A DNA stretch of 64,000 bases from Hyphomicrobiales bacterium (GTDB lineage Bacteria > Pseudomonadota > Alphaproteobacteria > Rhizobiales > Rhizobiaceae), in NCBI GenBank assembly GCA_900470285.1, contig UCAG01000004.1, positions 62,001 to 126,000 on the forward strand. The letters are read 5' to 3'. The notes beneath the pieces were generated by a model that saw nothing but the letters and a program-made list of their open reading frames with translations, did no database searches and had not been told where the DNA came from. The position numbers and the translations under genes are program-made. The stretch's first letter is position 1. Each line of letters opens with the position of its first letter. Positions 35,807 to 44,813 of the stretch are shown here, in pieces.

Positions 35807-37375
35807 ATGGGCCGCATTGCTGCAAGTTTCCGACTGATCCATGCCGGTTGGGTGATGACCCGTGAAGGTGTAATCAGCGCATTGCCGGCAGAAGGCCTGA
35901 GCGGTTTACCTGCTTTTGCTCATCGTGTTGCAGGGGCTCTGGCGCGTAAACGCTCGCGCGATACGGCGCGTTCGGAACGCATGTCGCGGGCGATGAACCG
36001 GCTGGGGCCGTCTTATGTCAAGCTCGGTCAGTTTCTGGCGACGCGACCTGATTTTGTCGGCAAGGAAGTTGCGGATGATCTGCAGCTTTTACAGGACCGG
36101 ATGGATTTCTTTCCGGAAGAGGCCGCAAGGCGCACGGTTGAAGGTTCTCTTGGCCGTACAATTGATGATCTCTATACGGAATTTGATGCACCGATTGCTG
36201 CGGCATCCATGGCGCAGGTTCATCCGGCATTCGTGGGTGGCACTCGTAAGGTTGCTGTTAAGGTCATCCGTCCGGGGGTGCGTCAGCGTTTCGCGCAGGA
36301 TCTTGAAGGTTTCTTCATGGTTGCGCGCTTGCAGGAACGTTTTGTGCCGGTAACGCGTCGCTTGCGTCCTGTGATGGTTGCAGAAACGCTTGCACAAACC
36401 ACGCGCATCGAGATGGATTTGCGGCTGGAAGCAGCGGCATTGTCTGAAATTGCCGAGAATATCAAGGAAGACGAAGGTTTCCGTGTGCCTGCCGTGGATT
36501 GGGAGCGCACCGGTCGCGATGTGCTGACCATGGAATGGATCGACGGCATTAAAATGTCGGATGTCGAGGGCTTACGTGCTGCCGGTTTTGATCTGCAGAA
36601 ACTGGCGCGCACATTGATCCAGTCTTTCTTGCGCCATACGCTGCGCGACGGTTTCTTCCATGCGGATATGCATCCGGGTAATCTGTTCGTTGATCCTAAG
36701 GGTACAATTGTTGCAGTGGATTTCGGTATTACCGGCCGTCTCAACAAGCAGCAGCGCCGTTTTCTGGCAGAAATTCTCTATGGTTTCATCACGCGCGATT
36801 ATCGCCGTGTGGCTGAGGTGCATTTTGAGGCGGGCTATGTGCCGCATCATCATGATGTGGCGAGCTTTGCGCAGGCAATCCGCGCAATCGGCGAGCCGAT
36901 CCATGGTCAGCCTGCTGAAACCATTTCAATGGCAAAACTGCTGACCTTGTTGTTTGAGGTGACTGAGCTTTTCGACATGGAAACCCGTGCCGAACTGATC
37001 ATGCTGCAAAAGACCATGGTTGTGGTTGAGGGTGTGTCGCGCACGCTCGATCCGAATTTCAATATGTGGAAGTCGGCTGAGCCGGTTGTTGGTGGCTGGA
37101 TCCGTAAAAATCTGGGACCTGTCGGCATTGCAGCTGACGTCAAAGAAAGCGGCATGGCGCTGTTGCATTTCATGCGCCAGACACCGGAGCTGACCAAGCG
37201 TCTGGAGCGGCTTTCCGGAGAGCTGGATAATATGGCTGCCAATGGTTTGCGTTTTGATGATGCGACGGCTGCGGCAATCGGCAAAGCAGAGGCACGGCAT
37301 ACGCGCTCAGGTCGGATTGCCCAAATTGTGATAGCGATCTGTGTGGTGATTCTGACGGTAAAATTGCTCTTTTGA
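35807..37375 (+). CDS. ubiB: UbiB, atypical kinase/ATPase for ubiquinone synthesis
   Basis: ABC1/ADCK-family protein of 522 aa needed for ubiquinone biosynthesis at the membrane. It shows the KxGQ motif (YVKLGQFLATRPD), the Ala-rich loop AAASMAQVH, catalytic-loop HADMHPGNL and VDFGITG. A C-terminal hydrophobic helix (IAQIVIAICVVILTVKLLF) anchors it. 96 bases after ubiE, likely one operon. Confidence 0.95.
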   Translation: MGRIAASFRLIHAGWVMTREGVISALPAEGLSGLPAFAHRVAGALARKRSRDTARSERMSRAMNRLGPSYVKLGQFLATRPDFVGKEVADDLQLLQDRMDFFPEEAARRTVEGSLGRTIDDLYTEFDAPIAAASMAQVHPAFVGGTRKVAVKVIRPGVRQRFAQDLEGFFMVARLQERFVPVTRRLRPVMVAETLAQTTRIEMDLRLEAAALSEIAENIKEDEGFRVPAVDWERTGRDVLTMEWIDGIKMSDVEGLRAAGFDLQKLARTLIQSFLRHTLRDGFFHADMHPGNLFVDPKGTIVAVDFGITGRLNKQQRRFLAEILYGFITRDYRRVAEVHFEAGYVPHHHDVASFAQAIRAIGEPIHGQPAETISMAKLLTLLFEVTELFDMETRAELIMLQKTMVVVEGVSRTLDPNFNMWKSAEPVVGGWIRKNLGPVGIAADVKESGMALLHFMRQTPELTKRLERLSGELDNMAANGLRFDDATAAAIGKAEARHTRSGRIAQIVIAICVVILTVKLLF

Positions 37376-37401
37376 TTGCATTGATTGCATAAATGATTGC
37401 A
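37373..37401 (+). repeat. Three TGATTGCA direct repeats before coaBC
   Basis: TGATTGCA occurs at 37373-37380 (including the ubiB stop), 37382-37389 and 37394-37401, spaced 9 and 12 bases apart. Clustered short repeats are what ribbon-helix-helix proteins commonly bind, and the gene downstream encodes one. An operator role is inference. Confidence 0.6.
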
Positions 37402-37411
37402 AATTTGAGCG

Positions 37412-37446
37412 AAAAAGCGGTATTCTGAAAAGAATATCGCTTTTTT
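37412..37446 (+). terminator. Hairpin plus U-tract abutting the coaBC ribosome site
   Basis: Stem of 15 pairs with one G-T (AAAAAGCG-G-TATTCT / AGAATA-T-CGCTTTTT), GAAA tetraloop and T-run to 37446, only two bases before TTGGAGG. It is either the ubiB terminator or a leader attenuator of coaBC. Confidence 0.85.
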
Positions 37447-37459
37447 GTTGGAGGCTTCT

Positions 37460-38845
37460 ATGGCGAGCATCACGATCCGCAACCTTGCTGAAGATGTAAA
37501 AGAAGCTCTGCGCCGTCAGGCGGCAGCCAATGGCCGTTCAATGGAAGAAGAGGTGCGGGTCTTGCTGTCGGGCGAAACGCAGATGCCTGCACCTTTATCA
37601 CCTGCTTCTGATCCCGTTGTGCAGAGCCTTAAAGACAAACGGATATTGCTGATTATCGGCGGCGGTATTGCTGCCTATAAGGTGCTCGATCTGATCCGCC
37701 GTTTGAAAGAACGTGGCGCACAGGTGCGGCCTGTAATGACACAAGCTGCGCAAGCTTTTATCACGCCGCTGTCTGTCGGAGCTTTGGCTGCCGACCATGT
37801 TTATACAGATTTATTCTCCCGTGAGGATGAACAGGATGTCGGTCATATCAGGCTGGCGCGTGATGCTGACCTGATTGTGGTGGCTCCTGCGACTGCTGAT
37901 CGTATGGCGCAGATGGTGGCAGGGCTGGCCGGTGATCTGGCGGCGGCTATTCTGCTGGCGCGTAAAGTGCCGGTATTGATTGCGCCTGCAATGAATCCGG
38001 CGATGTGGAGCAATCCGGCAACGCAACGCAATGTGAAGGTTCTGCATCAGGATGGTGTGCATTTTATCGGCCCTGAACGCGGTGAAATGGCTGAGAAGGG
38101 CGAGGCCGGTACAGGGCGTATGAGCGAGCCTTTGCAGATCGTGGCGAAGATCGAACAATTGCTGCTATCTCCTCAGCATCTGCCGTTGGCAGGTAAGAAA
38201 ATCATCATCACATCGGGCCCGACCCATGAGCCGATTGATCCGGTGCGCTATATTGCCAATCGCTCGTCCGGCAAGCAGGGACATGCGATTGCTGCGGCTC
38301 TGGCACGGCTTGGGGCGGATGTGCGGCTGGTAGCGGGGCCGGTGACCATTCCTGATCCGCAGGGTGTTGCAACCATTCATGTGGAGACAGCACGGCAAAT
38401 GCGTGATGCAGTCGAGGCGCAATTGCCTGCGGATGCGGCCGTGATGGTTGCTGCCGTTGCCGACTGGCGCACAGCCAGTGCGGCAGATCAGAAGATCAAG
38501 AAGCAGGCAGGTGAGGCGGCGCCGTCTTTGCAGATGGTGGAAAACCCTGACATTCTGGCAATGATCGGCCATCACGCGCAGCGCCCGCATCTGGTGGTTG
38601 GTTTTGCGGCTGAGACGCAGAATGTGGTCGAGAATGCCCGTAAAAAGCTCGATAAAAAAGGCGCTGACTGGATTGTTGCCAACAATGTGAGCTTTGCCGA
38701 GGATGGTTCCAGTGTGATGGGCGGCGACCATAATCAGGTGTTGGTAGTCAGCCGTGACGGTGTGGATGAATGGCCGCGGCTGGGCAAAGATGAAGTTGCG
38801 CAAAGGCTGGCGGAAAAAATTGCTGTGCGGTTGGCTGAGACATAA
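37460..38845 (+). CDS. coaBC: CoaBC with an N-terminal ribbon-helix-helix domain
   Basis: Bifunctional enzyme of coenzyme A synthesis: CoaB ligates cysteine to 4'-phosphopantothenate, CoaC decarboxylates the product. Residues 1-40 form a ribbon-helix-helix/FitA-like unit (SITIRNLAEDVKEALRRQ, GRSMEEEVR) followed by a Pro/Ser linker. CoaC starts at about 60 (GGGIAAYK, His129 in GHIRLA, NPAMW, GTGRM); the Cys usually found before GRM is absent (GEMAEKGEAG). CoaB starts at about 245 (SGPTHEPIDPVRYIANRSSGKQG). The start at 37460 has TTGGAGG upstream. 461 aa, against about 400 for standard CoaBC. Confidence 0.93.
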   Translation: MASITIRNLAEDVKEALRRQAAANGRSMEEEVRVLLSGETQMPAPLSPASDPVVQSLKDKRILLIIGGGIAAYKVLDLIRRLKERGAQVRPVMTQAAQAFITPLSVGALAADHVYTDLFSREDEQDVGHIRLARDADLIVVAPATADRMAQMVAGLAGDLAAAILLARKVPVLIAPAMNPAMWSNPATQRNVKVLHQDGVHFIGPERGEMAEKGEAGTGRMSEPLQIVAKIEQLLLSPQHLPLAGKKIIITSGPTHEPIDPVRYIANRSSGKQGHAIAAALARLGADVRLVAGPVTIPDPQGVATIHVETARQMRDAVEAQLPADAAVMVAAVADWRTASAADQKIKKQAGEAAPSLQMVENPDILAMIGHHAQRPHLVVGFAAETQNVVENARKKLDKKGADWIVANNVSFAEDGSSVMGGDHNQVLVVSRDGVDEWPRLGKDEVAQRLAEKIAVRLAET

Positions 38846-38951
38846 GCTGTAAATTTGCTGCTCTGTAATTGGGATTTTTCACATTAGCATCTGCTGCTTA
38901 ACTGTACCCGAGGAAAGGCTCGTTTGAGTCTTTTAATCGGGAGAAGCCGCA

Positions 38952-40559
38952 ATGAGAAAAATGCAATATTCCGTCTTGCTATGGGGATGCGCGGCATTGA
39001 GTTTTGTAACCGGATATGCGCAGGCACAGGATATAAGAGGCACGCCACAGGCTTTGTACGGTGCATTATTTGTCGCCGTGCAAGAGCAGAAACTGTTTCC
39101 GGATTCAAAGACTTTTGCGGATGCCATTGCCGTTGAACCGGCTGAGAAAATCATGCAGGCCTATGAGCGGGAGGTGAAGCTGAGTGGCTTTGATCTAAAG
39201 AGTTTTGTAAGCCATTATTTCCGTTTTGAGGCGGATCCCGCCAGTGGCTATAAGTCCGGCAAGGAGGATATTTGCACACATATCCGCAATCTCTGGCCGG
39301 TGCTGACAAGGCAGCCTGCTGATACACCTGCCGGTTCGTCACTGCTGCCCCTTAAATATCCTTATGTTGTACCGGGCGGGCGCTTCCGTGAGATTTACTA
39401 TTGGGATAGTTATTTTACCATGCTGGGGCTGCGTTACAGCGGTGAGAAAAAACTGATGCGCTCCATGGTGCAGAATTTTGCCGATTTGATCATGCGCTAT
39501 GGCCATGTTCCCAATGGTAATCGCAGCTATTATCTGAGCCGCTCGCAGCCGCCGTTTTTTGCGCTGATGGTTGATCTGCTTGCTGAAGAGGAAGGTAATC
39601 AGGTCTATCCAGAGTTCTTGCCTGCCTTGAAAAAAGAATATGATTTCTGGATGGAGGGGGCGGAGCAGCTGGCAGGCGGGCAGAATTACCGGCGTGTTGT
39701 ACGGATGAATGACGGCTCGCTGCTGAACCGGTATTATTCGGACTCCGCCATGCCGCGTGATGAATCATGGCGGGAAGATGTGGCGACAGCTGCCCGTTCG
39801 GGCCGTGATGCCGGTGATATTTACCGCGATTTGCGGGCGGCGGCGGAAAGCGGTTGGGATTTTTCGTCTCGCTGGTTGGAAAATCCGCGGGATTTGGCGA
39901 CAATCCGCACGCTCGATATTGTGCCTGTGGACCTCAACAGTCTGCTTTATCGCCTGGAGCAGGTGCTGATGCAGGCCTATGCGCTTGAGGGGGATAATCC
40001 GTCTGCGGAGGCTTTCAGGGCGCGCAGCGAGGCGCGCAAACAAGCGATTAATGATTATCTCTGGAATGATAATACGGGCAGTTTTGCAGATTATGTGATT
40101 TCAAAACACCAGCTTTCGCAAGCAATCACGGCGGCAGGAATTTTCCCGCTGTTTTTCTCACTGGCTGATGACATTCAGGCTGAGCGCGTTGCCGCTACGA
40201 CTGCAGCACATTTGCTACAAGAGGGCGGCTTGCTCACCACCACTGTAAGAACCGGCCAGCAATGGGATGCGCCGAATGTCTGGGCACCATTGCAATGGAT
40301 TGCGGTCAAAGGTCTTGAAAATTACAATCAGGATATGCTGGCCACACAGATTGCCCGTAACTGGACAGACACGGTTTTGTATAATTACCGGAATAATGGT
40401 GCTTTGAAGGAAAAATATACCGCCTATCAGAATTCTGCAGATGCGAGTGGCGGAGAATACCCTAATCAGGATGGTTTCGGCTGGACCAATGGTGTGTTTT
40501 TGGCTCTGGTCAATGTACTGCCGCAATTGCCTGCCGGTGGTGCGTGCAAGATACAATAG
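38952..40559 (+). CDS. treA: Periplasmic trehalase (GH37)
   Basis: Hydrolyses trehalose to glucose. 535 aa with a Sec signal peptide ending in AQAQ. Trehalase signature 1 is PGGRFREIYYWDSY, signature 2 is QWDAPNVWAP, and the catalytic Asp region ESGWDFSSRWL is intact. GGGAG precedes the start. The nearby glk could use the glucose, though it is 12 kb away. Confidence 0.95.
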   Translation: MRKMQYSVLLWGCAALSFVTGYAQAQDIRGTPQALYGALFVAVQEQKLFPDSKTFADAIAVEPAEKIMQAYEREVKLSGFDLKSFVSHYFRFEADPASGYKSGKEDICTHIRNLWPVLTRQPADTPAGSSLLPLKYPYVVPGGRFREIYYWDSYFTMLGLRYSGEKKLMRSMVQNFADLIMRYGHVPNGNRSYYLSRSQPPFFALMVDLLAEEEGNQVYPEFLPALKKEYDFWMEGAEQLAGGQNYRRVVRMNDGSLLNRYYSDSAMPRDESWREDVATAARSGRDAGDIYRDLRAAAESGWDFSSRWLENPRDLATIRTLDIVPVDLNSLLYRLEQVLMQAYALEGDNPSAEAFRARSEARKQAINDYLWNDNTGSFADYVISKHQLSQAITAAGIFPLFFSLADDIQAERVAATTAAHLLQEGGLLTTTVRTGQQWDAPNVWAPLQWIAVKGLENYNQDMLATQIARNWTDTVLYNYRNNGALKEKYTAYQNSADASGGEYPNQDGFGWTNGVFLALVNVLPQLPAGGACKIQ

Positions 40560-40565
40560 GGCGGA

Positions 40566-40610
40566 GCCTAAAAATAAGGCATGTAAAAATCGTACGCCTT
40601 ATTTTTAGGC
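40566..40610. terminator. Terminator after treA
   Basis: Perfect 15-bp arms GCCTAAAAATAAGGC / GCCTTATTTTTAGGC with a 15-base loop (which can pair GTA/TAC further), followed by T-rich sequence. Confidence 0.8.
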
Positions 40611-40764
40611 ATTATTGTTTTGGGGTATTATACTCAGCATTGAAAAGGTGATCGGGGTATTGAACGCTAAACTCAGATTAATGTTGATAATTCAAAATAA
40701 TTTTTCGTGTAAAAACATTCGCTTGATTTAGACAGGCCACTATCCGCAAATTGTCAGATCAATT

Positions 40765-40781
40765 TTGGCATGAAAATTGCT
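40765..40781 (+). promoter_or_regulatory. Sigma-54 promoter of amtB
   Basis: TTGGCATGAAAATTGCT matches the -24/-12 consensus (TTGGCAC-N5-TTGCW) with correct GG-GC spacing, 65 bases before amtB. Nitrogen-regulated (NtrC) transcription is expected; no NtrC site was identified with confidence. Confidence 0.88.
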
Positions 40782-40845
40782 TTGCTTCTGTTGAGCCATA
40801 GAAATCTGCCTTTTGCAGGTTTTCCGGCAGATACGGGAGATTTTG

Positions 40846-42156
40846 ATGCGGATTTTCAGAAAGCCCAGTTCTTTATTCCACTATAGCCTGTCCGTTCCGT
40901 TGGCGGTTGCATCGGTCTTGTCTGTGACCTCAGCCCATGCGCAGGATGCAGCAGCTGTGGCTGACACCGGTGACACCGCATGGATGCTGACATCCACACT
41001 GCTGGTTTTACTGATGACCATCCCAGGGGTGGCACTGTTTTATGGCGGTATGGTGCGCGGTAAAAATGTGCTGGCAACCACAATGCAGAGTTTTGCAATT
41101 GCCTGTGTGGCCTCTGTGTTGTGGATGGTAGCCGGTTATTCGCTGGCTTTCAGTGATGGCGGCAGTGCCAATGCTTTTATCGGTGGATTGTCGAAAGCAT
41201 TTTTTGCCGGAGTTACTCCGGTATCCCTGACCGGTACAATCCCTGAATATGTGTTTATCACCTTTCAGATGACATTTGCGATCATCACGCCTGCGCTGAT
41301 TGCCGGTGCATTTGCCGAGCGGATGAAATTCTCTGCCCTGCTGTTTTTCACTATTTTATGGTTGTTCATTGTCTATGTGCCGGTGGCGCATTGGGTCTGG
41401 GGTGGCGGCTTTCTCGGTGGCGACGGCGTGCTGGATTTTGCCGGTGGTACGGTGGTGCATATCAATTCCGGTATTGCCGGTCTGGTCGTAGCGCTGATGC
41501 TGGGTAAGCGTGACGGTTACGGACAGGTGAATATGGCGCCGCATAATCTGGTTTATTCGCTGATTGGTGCATCGCTGCTCTGGGTTGGCTGGTTCGGCTT
41601 CAATGCAGGTTCTGCCGGTGGTGCGAATGGTATTGCTGCTGTGGCCATGGTGAATACGCAGGTAGCTGCCGCAGCCGCAGCGCTGAGCTGGATGGTGGTG
41701 GAATGGCTGATCAACAAGCGTCCGAGTGTGCTGGGGATTATCTCCGGTGCTGTGGCAGGGCTGGTAGGTATTACACCCGCAGCAGGCTTCGTTAATCCGT
41801 CAGGTGCGCTGATGATCGGCGTGGCATCCGGTGCAGGTTGTTATTTTGCCGCCGTGAAACTCAAGCACTGGTTTGGCTATGACGACAGTCTGGATGCTTT
41901 TGGCGTGCATGGTGTCGGCGGTATTATCGGCGCGCTACTCACCGGCCTGTTTGCAGATGCGGCGATCAATCCGCTCTCGGAAGGTGCGACGGTTCTCAAG
42001 CAGCTTTATGGCGTGGTGGTGACCATGCTTTACACGGCGCTGATGACGGCTCTGATTGTTGTTGCCATCAGAATATTCATGGGGCTGCGCGTATCTAAAG
42101 CCACAGAAATTGAAGGGCTTGATATCAATCTGCACGGCGAGACTGTGCACTCATAA
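40846..42156 (+). CDS. amtB: Ammonium transporter AmtB
   Basis: Ammonium channel of 436 aa with a cleavable signal peptide ending in AHAQ and about 11 membrane helices. Family motifs: FYGGMVRGKN, VPVAHWVWGGGFL with the first pore His, and DAFGVHGVGGIIGALLTG with the second pore His. The frame opens at a TTG 33 bases earlier, but CGGGAGA lies 5 bases before 40846. A glnK gene is normally upstream; none is present here. Confidence 0.95.
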   Translation: MRIFRKPSSLFHYSLSVPLAVASVLSVTSAHAQDAAAVADTGDTAWMLTSTLLVLLMTIPGVALFYGGMVRGKNVLATTMQSFAIACVASVLWMVAGYSLAFSDGGSANAFIGGLSKAFFAGVTPVSLTGTIPEYVFITFQMTFAIITPALIAGAFAERMKFSALLFFTILWLFIVYVPVAHWVWGGGFLGGDGVLDFAGGTVVHINSGIAGLVVALMLGKRDGYGQVNMAPHNLVYSLIGASLLWVGWFGFNAGSAGGANGIAAVAMVNTQVAAAAAALSWMVVEWLINKRPSVLGIISGAVAGLVGITPAAGFVNPSGALMIGVASGAGCYFAAVKLKHWFGYDDSLDAFGVHGVGGIIGALLTGLFADAAINPLSEGATVLKQLYGVVVTMLYTALMTALIVVAIRIFMGLRVSKATEIEGLDINLHGETVHS

Positions 42157-42182
42157 AAACAAGTTCAGCCGCAGAGGGGCTG

Positions 42183-42242
42183 CCGCGTAACCGGTTCTGT
42201 CAGACCATCCGCAGAAGATGACAGCAGAAACCGGTTACGCGG
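42183..42242. terminator. Branched hairpin between amtB and prfC
   Basis: Outer arms CCGCGTAACCGGTT / AACCGGTTACGCGG enclose an inner stem CTGTCA / TGACAG. It sits between convergent genes and probably ends both messages. Confidence 0.75.
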
Positions 42243-42253
42243 AACTACTTTGA

Positions 42254-43843
42254 CTATTTTTTGATGTCGCGAACCTGATAATCTTTGATCGCGGCAAATT
42301 TGATGGCTTTCCAGCGTTCTGCTTCATAATTCAGCGAGAATGCATTCGGCGTCAGATAGACCGGATCATTATCCAGATCATGGGCAATATCTGCACGATG
42401 GGTAGCGATGAAGCGGTTCAGCTCTGCAGGATCATCGGAAGAAATCCAGCGGCACAGGCTGAAACGTGACATTTCAAAACCAACCGGCAGCGAGTATTCG
42501 ATTTTGAGACGCTCGGTCAGAACGTCGATCTGCAGCGCACCAACCACACCGACAATCGCCGGAGAGCCGTCATCCGGCAGGAACAACTGCACCACGCCTT
42601 CTTCAGCCATCTGCTGGAGAGCTTCGCGCAGCTTCTTAGCCTTCATCGCATCATCAAGACGGACGCGGCGCAGAATTTCCGGCGCGAAGTTTGGTACGCC
42701 ACGGAACAGCAGGTCTTCACCCTCGGTCAGCGTGTCGCCGATGCGCAGTGTTCCATGGTTCGGAATGCCAACCACATCGCCGGCAAAAGCCTCATCGGCG
42801 ATCTGGCGGGAACGGGCAAAGAAGAATTGCGGAGCGGAAAGGCTCATTGGCTTGCCGGTGCGCACCAGCTTGGCTTTCATGCCACGGGACAGTTTACCGG
42901 AGCAAACGCGCAGGAAGGCGATGCGGTCGCGGTGGTTCGGATCCATATTCGCCTGAATTTTGAATACGAAGCCGGTCATTTTTTCTTCATCGGCTTCAAC
43001 GCGGCGGGTATCGGCGTCCTGAGCACGCGGGCTCGGGCCGTAATCGCAGAAAGCTTCAATCAGATCGCGTACACCGAATTTCTTCAGCGCAGAGCCGAAG
43101 TAAACCGGTGTCAGGTGACCTTCACGGAAAGACTGCAGATCAAACTCACGGCAGACGCCGCGCGCCATTTCCACGCTTTCAATGAAGTTTTCACGTTCAT
43201 TTTCCGGCAGCAGACCGGCGGCCAGCGCATCATCAGCACCGCTGACGGGTGTCGGCTGCTCTTCGGTATCCTGACGGCGGATGGTGTTGTTGTGCAGATC
43301 ATAGGTACCGGCAAAGCTTTTACCGGAGCCGATCGGCCATGTGATCGGTGCGGTATCCAGCGCCAGCTTTTCTTCGATCTCGTCGAGAATTTCAAACGGG
43401 TCGCGGGCTTCACGATCCATCTTGTTGATGAAGGTGACAATCGGAATGTCACGCATACGGCAGACTTCAAACAGTTTCAACGTACGCGGTTCGATACCTT
43501 TGGCGGCGTCGATCACCATAACAGCACTGTCAACGGCTGTCAGCGTGCGATAGGTGTCATCCGCAAAGTCTTCGTGGCCCGGTGTATCCAGCAGGTTGAA
43601 GATACAGTCTTTATATTCAAAGGTCATTACCGAGGTGACAACGGAAATACCGCGGTCACGTTCGATATTCATCCAGTCGGAACGGGTCTGGATACGATCT
43701 TTTTTAGCCTTAACTTCACCGGCAAGCTGAATAGCACCACCGAAAAGCAGCAGCTTTTCAGTCAGTGTGGTTTTACCGGCGTCCGGATGCGCAATAATCG
43801 CGAATGTACGACGATGCGAGGCAGGAGTAGTTTGTTCAGGCAT
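42254..43843 (-). CDS. prfC: Peptide chain release factor 3
   Basis: GTPase that recycles RF1/RF2 from the ribosome. 529 aa from MPEQTTPASH. G1 AHPDAGKTTLTEK, G3 DTPGHEDFADDTYRTL and G4 NKMD are intact, followed by EF-G-like domain II. The frame runs back to 43921, but the standard RF3 N-terminus begins at 43843. Confidence 0.95.
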   Translation of the reverse strand: MPEQTTPASHRRTFAIIAHPDAGKTTLTEKLLLFGGAIQLAGEVKAKKDRIQTRSDWMNIERDRGISVVTSVMTFEYKDCIFNLLDTPGHEDFADDTYRTLTAVDSAVMVIDAAKGIEPRTLKLFEVCRMRDIPIVTFINKMDREARDPFEILDEIEEKLALDTAPITWPIGSGKSFAGTYDLHNNTIRRQDTEEQPTPVSGADDALAAGLLPENERENFIESVEMARGVCREFDLQSFREGHLTPVYFGSALKKFGVRDLIEAFCDYGPSPRAQDADTRRVEADEEKMTGFVFKIQANMDPNHRDRIAFLRVCSGKLSRGMKAKLVRTGKPMSLSAPQFFFARSRQIADEAFAGDVVGIPNHGTLRIGDTLTEGEDLLFRGVPNFAPEILRRVRLDDAMKAKKLREALQQMAEEGVVQLFLPDDGSPAIVGVVGALQIDVLTERLKIEYSLPVGFEMSRFSLCRWISSDDPAELNRFIATHRADIAHDLDNDPVYLTPNAFSLNYEAERWKAIKFAAIKDYQVRDIKK

Positions 43844-43921
43844 AAAGGGCTCGGATAATATAAAATTGGACAGGTGGTGCCTTCTAGCAGCATCGCGGCA
43901 GTTCGTCGACCTGAAATGCAA

Positions 43922-43959
43922 AAGGGCGTTTTCTGCCGTTTAAAGCAGAAAACGCCCTT
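43922..43959 (-). terminator. Terminator of the HdeD-like gene
   Basis: 15-bp perfect stem (AAGGGCGTTTTCTGC and complement) with an 8-base loop; on the minus strand it ends in CTTTTG. It separates the HdeD-like gene from prfC. Confidence 0.88.
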
Positions 43960-43976
43960 ATTGCTTATGGATGGCG

Positions 43977-44546
43977 TTAGCCACGCATGGTTTTAAGACC
44001 AAAGCCCAGTGCGATCATTGCCCAGCCCTGAAAGACCAGATCGATGGCAAGGAACATACCGAGGATCCACAGACTGTTAACCGGCCAGCCGATGGCAATA
44101 ACAATACCGGCCAGAGCGGTGATGAGACCGCCGGCGAACATCCAGCCCCAGCCTTTAACGCTGCGGCTCTGGAAGGCGACCCACATACGAAACACGCCCG
44201 AACCCAGCAGTGCTGCGGCGATGAAGAGTGTGATAATGCTGGAAGCAAGGAACGGGTTGAGGAAGGTCAGAACACCGGCCGCAGCATAGAGCAGGCCGCT
44301 GATCATCCAGAAGAAGAAACTCTTCCATGTCTGGACGCTGAATGCATGGATGATTTCAACAATACCCGCAATCAGAATAGTGATACCTACGTAATAGACT
44401 GATGCCACCGTCGCAAAAACGAGATTACCGAAAGCAATACCACCGAGCATCAGCATGACAATGCCCAGAACGATAAACCAGCCCCATTTATGAGTCAGAG
44501 AGCCGATGGCCTGTGCCGGAGTTTTAATACCTGATGATAAAGACAT
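43977..44546 (-). CDS. HdeD-family (DUF308) membrane protein
   Basis: 190 aa with six predicted membrane helices in the repeating HdeD/DUF308 arrangement (WFIVLGIVMLMLGGIAF, IIHAF, FFFWMISGLLYAAAGVLTFLNP). HdeD of E. coli supports acid resistance, but a role here is inference. Start chosen at 44546 with AGGA 8 bases upstream; the frame opens at 44576. Confidence 0.85.
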   Translation of the reverse strand: MSLSSGIKTPAQAIGSLTHKWGWFIVLGIVMLMLGGIAFGNLVFATVASVYYVGITILIAGIVEIIHAFSVQTWKSFFFWMISGLLYAAAGVLTFLNPFLASSIITLFIAAALLGSGVFRMWVAFQSRSVKGWGWMFAGGLITALAGIVIAIGWPVNSLWILGMFLAIDLVFQGWAMIALGFGLKTMRG

Positions 44547-44813
44547 GAGTGTCATCCTGTTGATGAAGTAACGCAACTCTTATTAAAAGATAATCATATT
44601 GAAAATATTGCAAAATTCAAATGATTATAATGTGACCCTGCTTAACTATATTAAAATCAGGGCCTTTGATGTAGCTGAAAAACGAGCGGGAGACTGCAGG
44701 TTTTGCTCTGTGTTTTTAAAGCGCATCTGAATTTTTATCCGGCAATTTGTGTATTATAAATCAGGTACGAAATTCTTTTGCCAAAGCTTGGTGATTGCTG
44801 ATAATTTGCCTGC

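Noticed and set aside
42755-43858. 367-codon plus-strand frame
   Set aside because: Antisense shadow of prfC, whose motifs are all intact; the translation has no recognisable motif.
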